Shown here: piece after piece, positions 60,101 through 64,000 of the stretch | Numbering within the stretch: the first letter of the stretch is position 1 | Layout: every line of letters begins with the position of its first letter | DNA from: Caecitellus pseudoparvulus | Lineage: Eukaryota > Bigyra: Bicosoecida | Reading direction: 5' to 3' | NCBI GenBank assembly: GCA_965644315.1 | Contig: CBFFRQ010000069.1 | Coordinates: 124,001 to 188,000 of the forward strand | DNA length: 64,000 nucleotides | Program-made: the position numbers and the translations under genes | Notes under the pieces: generated by a model | Database searches by the model: none | What the model was told of the DNA's origin: nothing | Seen by the model: only the letters and a program-made list of their open reading frames with translations

Positions 60101-63100
60101 GCCTGAGCATCCCCCCTCGCGGCAATGGCGAGGTGCATCACCTCTCCCCACCCTGAAAGCGACGCAACTTGGAAAAGAAGCAGCATGCTGTTTCCCACGT
60201 TGTCGAAGTTAGCATGCTCTGTGCCTTCAATGGGCTGCCAAGTGCGGCTACGCATCACTTCGCTTGTTGTGGAGCCGATGACAGTTCCATTGGGCGACAA
60301 CACTGGCGTCGTCTCGTTGACAAGCCCGTCCACACACTGGGACCGCAGGTCGATGCTTGGATCCGAGCATTCGTAGAACACCCCCTTGAACAAGTTTGTG
60401 CCCATAATGGCGAAGATGAGCCACAGCAGCGACGCCAGCACGACAACGTTGCCCATGTTCGGAAGAGCGGCAATGAGCGCGTTGATCACGACCTTGATGT
60501 TGTCCGAGCGCACGACTACACGGAGGGGGCGCAAGGCACGCAAAGCCCGCGCTATTGCAAACTGGGGAGCCGCCAGGGAGACGATGGAAACCAGCACAAC
60601 AAAGGCGTCTAGCCAGTTCCAGTACGATCTGAAGTAACCTCGCCCGCCCGGCATCCACAGGCCGTGGGCAATGCACTTGGCCACCATCTCCAGCGTGAAC
60701 ACCACGGCAAAGAACACATCCATGCCGCGGATGGTGACCGCGAGAGGGTCATCTTCAGGCCGCGTTGGGCGCTCCAATGCCAGAAAGACGCAATTCAGCA
60801 AGATGAGCAGCAGGATGACGACCTCAAATGCCGTGGATGTCACCAGGCGGTGCAGGGCAACACGCAGGGGCGCGTCCGGCGGGCCGAGGCCACACGCATA
60901 GCCAGTCATCCCCGTTGGCACCACGCGCTCGTGACGCTTCTTTTGTTCCCGGTGTGCCCTGGCACGCTGCTTGCGAAGGACGCGCCCCCGAAGAAGCACG
61001 GCCGCAGCCACCGCATGTGGGGGCGTGAAGGCAAACGCTTCGTTGCGGGGCGCCTTTGCCATCTCCTTCTGCCGCAACTCCAAAGCCAATGAGTGCATGT
61101 CCTCACCGTCCAGGGTGCTGTCGTCCTGCCCTGCAAAGCGACGCAAGAGGATGGCAATGAAGAGGGACAGGACAATGTACATGCCCAAGATTTGGCCGAG
61201 GAGGAAGAATGCCACAGCGCCATCCCCACAACACTTGACGCCGTCAAACATCATGTTGTCCCAATCGTCATTCGTGATGAGTACAAAAGCCGTCAGCAGC
61301 GCATCCCCTAGTGTCTCAAAGGTAAACACGGGCTCCGAATCCAGCGCGGCCACCTGCCCGGCAAAGAGCTGCATGCCCAGCACACCGAAAATGAACACGA
61401 ACAAGCACATTAGCAGCGCCATCCATGAAATGTCCGGCAGTGATGCCGCGATAGTGTTGAGGAGCACACGCAGAGCTGGAAACTGCTTCAGCAGCTTCAG
61501 GATCCGGATGAGGCGGAACGTGCGCAGGACTGAAACAACACCACCTCCCGAGCCCTGGGACGCGGCAATCTCGATCAGCGAGACGATGACCACAAACCCG
61601 TCAAAAAGGTTGAACGCGTCACGGGCATAGCCTTTGATGCCGAGCCCAACCAGCTTGAGCGCCATTTCCGCGGCAAAAATGCCAGTCAAAACGAGATTCC
61701 CTGTCTCGAGTTGCTTCAGCAAGGCCGAGTCAATGCCGTTAAAGTCCATCGCTAAGAGGATTGTGTTGGCGATGATGGCGAGGAGAATCGCCCCACGAAA
61801 TGCCGCACTGTTCACGAGGGAGTTCACGGCAAGAACCCACTCCGGCTTCCCCACCAGCCACTCACGCTCCAGAGCCAGGGAGGCATCCACATCCCTGACA
61901 ACAGCATATGCAGCATGCTGGGCACCTGGGCTTATGGGGAATGTCTTATGGGCGAGGGCCAGGCGAGGCAAGCCGAGGGTGGGCGAAATGGTGTCCTTTG
62001 AGCCGTCGTTGATGCGTTGACGGCGCCATGGCTTGAGGCCCGGCTGTGCGGCGGCGACCATGGCCTCCTGGGACACCGCGTCAAAGGCCCGTGACCCATG
62101 CAGCTGTCCCAATTGGTCAATTATGCTGAGCTCCGGGATTGACGGCGGCACCCCCAGCCTGCGGGCGTGTGCTGCGTGCATGATGGCGCCGGGAATGGTA
62201 TCGGTGGAGCACCGTTGCAGGGCAGCCACGGGCCCCCGGGCTGGGGCTGCGTCAACAGGCGCGTGCGCTGTCTGGCGGTAGACATCCATACGAAGGCCAC
62301 CGTCAAGCATGAGAGTGACCAGCTCCCCATGTGGCGCGCTCTGAACTTGTCCGTGGGATGGGTGTCGCCGGTCGTAGTGCAGCCCGGGCCTCACTTTGGA
62401 CACCAGCTCCTCCACGGACACTGACGGGACAAATGGCTCCTGGGGGAGAGGGGTGCCTGTGCCGTTGTCTTCGCCTTCCGCATCGAGCAAGCTGTCAGCT
62501 GCTGCCGTGGGGGGAGGCGGCCTGGAGTTCCGGTACACGTAAAACCGGCTCTGCACTGAGCCGCCCGACGTCAGCGTGTATGCGTCCAAGTGACCGTGCG
62601 GGGCTGTCTCTTGCGCGCCATGTAGCCGCTGGGTGCTCATGGCTGCTGAGGGGGGGGCTTGCAAAGCCTGTGAACCGACACCCCGAGAGCGCTGAGCTGG
62701 GCGCTGGCTAGCTTGACCAGTCGAGGTGTCCCGGAAGATGAAGAGGCGCACGGGTGAAGCGCTGCCTTTCAACGTCATGCTGTGCAGCTCGCCACCCACC
62801 ACCTTTTCGGCACCTGTTGGTCCAGGCTGCGCCTGCAGTGCCTGCAGGCCAGCGGCGGCCCCCGCGTCCAGGGCAGTGGCGGACCAGGCTGCGGGGTCCC
62901 CCTTGAACACCTCCACTCGGACAGGGCTGTCGGGTTCGCCCATCATGTGGGTATTCAGGGCGCCCCCTGCCACCTTGGACACGGCCCCATGGTCAGGGTG
63001 TGAGTCCAGAGTTGGCACTCCCTTCAGGAGTCTACGGGAGGATAAGGAGGGTGCCTCGTCCACTGACTTGCCCCTAAAGATGTGCATGCGAATGGGGGAT

Positions 63101-64000
63101 GCTGGTTCACCCACCACCTGGGTCTCCAGCTCACCCCCTGCAACAGGCTCTCGGACACCTGTCTCGGGGTGGTCCTCATGCACGCGAATGGGAGAGGGGG
63201 GCGCCTCGCAGGACCCTGTCACGCCGGCTTCTTCCGTGGCACCAGAGGACGGCAGGCCGAGGGGGTTCTCCACGGAGCGCAACGTTTGGGGGGCAGCGCG
63301 CTGGGCACTGCGCAAGCGCTCCAGTTGCTGCTTCAGTGCTGCCTTCTCGCTGGCGAGGGCTTCCGCATCATCTGCGTCGTTGGAGGTGCTCTCGAACTCC
63401 TCCACCACCACGGCCAGTACGAGGTTCATGGCGAAGAAGGCCCCCAGCAGCACAGCTGCGACAAAAAAGATCCAGACTGTCTTGCCGGCGGCGTCCTGGA
63501 CAGCGTACATGATCTCGGCCCACCCAGACATGTCCACCACCAAGTACATGGTGAGGAGAGCGTTCCCAAAGTTGTCGAAGTGCACGATACCATTGCCTAG
63601 GTTTTCCCCGACAGGTCTGCAAGAGGCGCCTGTGGGGCAAGTGCGGGCGTTGTCAGCGTCCACCGTGGAGCAGATGAACTCTCCATCTTCCAGCAGCTCG
63701 CCTGTCGCGTCGTCCACGCAGCGCTGGTGCAGCAGGCCATTGAACAGCTGCACCCCAGTGATGGCGAAGATGATGAAGAGAAAGAGGAGGATGAAGCCCA
63801 CCTGCAACAAGTCGGGCAGTGTGTTCAGGAGGGTGGTCACGATGACCTTCAAGCTCTTGAGCTTGTTTACAGCTCGCAGGGGGCGCAAGACACGGAGTGC
63901 GCGGATGGCTGAGGAACCGTTCCCGAACGAGGGGATGAACTCCAGGAAGCCCACGAGCACGATGAAGAAGTCAAGGACATTCCAGCCGTTGGTGAAGTAC
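57190..64000 (-). CDS. Four-domain voltage-gated cation channel (Cav/Nav superfamily), partial
   Basis: The frame is open to the right edge of the window, so domain I S1-S3 and the N-terminus are missing; about 2269 residues without an intron are present. Each domain has an S4 with arginines every third residue: I RALRVLRPLRAVNK, II VLRTFRLIRILK, III RALRALRPLRVVVR, IV IRVFRVARVFRLIKR. The four pore signatures are DMSGW (63520-63534), TNDDW (about 61261-61275), SLSGW (about 60148-60162) and TGDAW (about 59278-59292). The residue that is Glu in all four domains of Cav is thus Ser, Asp, Ser, Asp. The III-IV linker contains AFLTKEQKRW (about 59930-59975), like the Nav inactivation gate region. 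The I-II linker is about 480 residues with a repeated motif, the C-terminal tail about 700 residues, beginning with an acidic run. Plasma or ciliary membrane; ion selectivity unknown. Confidence 0.93.
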   Translation of the reverse strand, partial: YFTNGWNVLDFFIVLVGFLEFIPSFGNGSSAIRALRVLRPLRAVNKLKSLKVIVTTLLNTLPDLLQVGFILLFLFIIFAITGVQLFNGLLHQRCVDDATGELLEDGEFICSTVDADNARTCPTGASCRPVGENLGNGIVHFDNFGNALLTMYLVVDMSGWAEIMYAVQDAAGKTVWIFFVAAVLLGAFFAMNLVLAVVVEEFESTSNDADDAEALASEKAALKQQLERLRSAQRAAPQTLRSVENPLGLPSSGATEEAGVTGSCEAPPSPIRVHEDHPETGVREPVAGGELETQVVGEPASPIRMHIFRGKSVDEAPSLSSRRLLKGVPTLDSHPDHGAVSKVAGGALNTHMMGEPDSPVRVEVFKGDPAAWSATALDAGAAAGLQALQAQPGPTGAEKVVGGELHSMTLKGSASPVRLFIFRDTSTGQASQRPAQRSRGVGSQALQAPPSAAMSTQRLHGAQETAPHGHLDAYTLTSGGSVQSRFYVYRNSRPPPPTAAADSLLDAEGEDNGTGTPLPQEPFVPSVSVEELVSKVRPGLHYDRRHPSHGQVQSAPHGELVTLMLDGGLRMDVYRQTAHAPVDAAPARGPVAALQRCSTDTIPGAIMHAAHARRLGVPPSIPELSIIDQLGQLHGSRAFDAVSQEAMVAAAQPGLKPWRRQRINDGSKDTISPTLGLPRLALAHKTFPISPGAQHAAYAVVRDVDASLALEREWLVGKPEWVLAVNSLVNSAAFRGAILLAIIANTILLAMDFNGIDSALLKQLETGNLVLTGIFAAEMALKLVGLGIKGYARDAFNLFDGFVVIVSLIEIAASQGSGGGVVSVLRTFRLIRILKLLKQFPALRVLLNTIAASLPDISWMALLMCLFVFIFGVLGMQLFAGQVAALDSEPVFTFETLGDALLTAFVLITNDDWDNMMFDGVKCCGDGAVAFFLLGQILGMYIVLSLFIAILLRRFAGQDDSTLDGEDMHSLALELRQKEMAKAPRNEAFAFTPPHAVAAAVLLRGRVLRKQRARAHREQKKRHERVVPTGMTGYACGLGPPDAPLRVALHRLVTSTAFEVVILLLILLNCVFLALERPTRPEDDPLAVTIRGMDVFFAVVFTLEMVAKCIAHGLWMPGGRGYFRSYWNWLDAFVVLVSIVSLAAPQFAIARALRALRPLRVVVRSDNIKVVINALIAALPNMGNVVVLASLLWLIFAIMGTNLFKGVFYECSDPSIDLRSQCVDGLVNETTPVLSPNGTVIGSTTSEVMRSRTWQPIEGTEHANFDNVGNSMLLLFQVASLSGWGEVMHLAIAARGDAQAPAPKSNPAAALYFIAFVIIGGFFVINLAVGVIIDNFNRLKGIYDGSAFLTKEQKRWYTTNRLISSATSELSTFADAPSQAWRKPFYDLSTAAWFDTFIMAAIIFNTFLMMLQHYQQPQALTDTLAVFNIMFIIIFALEVVIKVLGTRGAFPAYWADGWNKFDFIVVILSFVSLASPAGGGANVIRVFRVARVFRLIKRAKTLRRLFQTLVLSLPSLLNISALLGVLYFMFAVLGVSLFGSVDTTGDGGLNRHANFYNFPEALELVWVVSTGDAWEQPMYAAMAATSPAAALYFIAVQLILSFVFLQLFIAVILEQFSDDLEAEFDQDASDDEDEDDSVGTAASSSRGSEASLGDSSDGEESETSARPKFRWPVPKGGPNRPRPEGWTNLQSLQEWARVWNRMDRLATRFVRATLFNRLMAGAPPPFGFGTPSLDRLEIMRRAEVFNIPIVLVPRSLVKRQPAVGEGLGALVPDKAGGSARQSPAEGAEGEPDSKAKSVGLGAGKKAATAVSTVMGGCRRACADCLGSCLDVLQAAPPGEEADGDGAPGTPRPPRSSMASPTSGEQDGGKKATEGKLGSKIVLSVDSRRARRKLVWSMGFEPTLKALARVALSVDITDDFLDAKDGQRVWRLHEYLAVRTLEWWWLTRGQGEVGQGGGRASMARRRARLRWESDEDASPASWDRDESGPGGSSRSLRELGAQAPDSKSSVPRPTAMLPPPAPSPEFKQGSAKLPPGSVAAASPERATAVGGPQQPRVRADPPPPIRTTASARALARVAATPPAPSKPDAPPEKVGLSSGAALATLRAVAKLKAGRSRTNRALRKAQAALEGSATPPASSKAMEACVDADRRTAAEVARDATASPTRQKRGAAAAARAAQLSEAPGTGVAGTVLSPRTPSKVGSPRRGAVRLTLSPAPRSALHRQALAASAAAGFSTPLRRKPGMSASPPASTGAITQLKVRMKDGGDSST
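62280..63150 (-). repeat. Degenerate repeated motif in the channel I-II linker
   Basis: Five spaced copies of a motif with the pattern G-x-L-x-(6-8)-G-x-x-(S-P)-(V/I)-R-x-x-(I/V)-(F/Y)-(R/K). Examples: GGELETQVVGEPASPIRMHI, GGALNTHMMGEPDSPVRVEV, GGELHSMTLKGSASPVRLFI; the two copies nearest domain II lack S-P (HGHLDAYTLTSGG, HGELVTLMLDGG). They are 65-90 residues apart and divergent at DNA level, so this is an old protein repeat. I do not recognise it as a known domain. Confidence 0.7.

Noticed and set aside
1-64000. Mobile elements, integrated viruses, tRNA or rRNA genes
   Set aside because: No transposase, integrase, capsid or polymerase frames, no terminal repeats and no tRNA-like boxes were recognised by eye; a tRNAscan or repeat search could still find small items.

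Overview
The window is nuclear DNA of a GC-rich unicellular eukaryote with a compact genome. Evidence: spliceosomal introns (30 placed here, most 67-127 nt), eukaryote-only families (PEX11, ZNHIT2, V-ATPase subunit a, four-domain voltage-gated channel, Slo-type K+ channel), strong G/C bias at third codon positions, and gene gaps often under 250 nt. DRC9-like and lebercilin-like genes suggest a cell with motile cilia. Cycloeucalenol cycloisomerase points to sterol synthesis through cycloartenol. I cannot name the species; a heterotrophic or mixotrophic flagellate (for example a GC-rich stramenopile or an apusomonad) or a green alga would all fit. No transposon, virus, tRNA or rRNA was recognised.

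Layout. 1-1326 (+): 3' end of a Slo/BK-type potassium channel. 1385-4417 (-): ankyrin-DHHC protein of Akr1 type. 5336-5690 (-): a 49-residue WH2/beta-thymosin-like actin-binding protein in two exons. 6102-18392 (+): one uninterrupted 4096-codon gene with a PH-like domain, PPR-like repeats and a coiled coil. 18495-19751 (+): PEX11. 19980-21609 (+): tandem CCCH zinc-finger protein. 21954-24761 (+): V-ATPase subunit a. 24839-26176 (+): DRC9/IQCG-like protein. 26246-32433 and 32985-38778 (both -): a tandem pair of large single-pass receptors, each with about seven C-type-lectin-like modules, a Ser/Thr stalk, a shared juxtamembrane region and a cytoplasmic tail. 39323-40521 (+): ZNHIT2. 40762-41948 (+): short MTHFR. 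42047-43019 (+): cycloeucalenol cycloisomerase. 43035-44315 (-): NSUN-type RNA methyltransferase. 44730-46136 (+): mitochondrial arginase. 46095-47540 (-): OGG1, overlapping the arginase 3' end. 47966-50482 (+): lebercilin-like protein with a coding minisatellite. 50592-52062 (+): phosphomannose isomerase. 52074-53567 (-): unrecognised basic protein. 53756-56297 (-): Trf4-type nucleotidyltransferase. 57190-64000 (-): four-domain voltage-gated cation channel, N-terminus outside the window.

The genes are functionally unrelated housekeeping, ciliary, membrane-excitability and cell-surface genes, as expected of a eukaryotic chromosome; there is no operon-like logic. Introns lie mainly near 5' ends, and many use a GTGCGT donor. 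The most unusual items are the four-domain channel (Ser-Asp-Ser-Asp pore ring, Nav-like III-IV linker, a repeated motif in the I-II linker), the paired lectin-module receptors, the giant PH/PPR/coiled-coil protein, and the WH2/beta-thymosin-like miniprotein.
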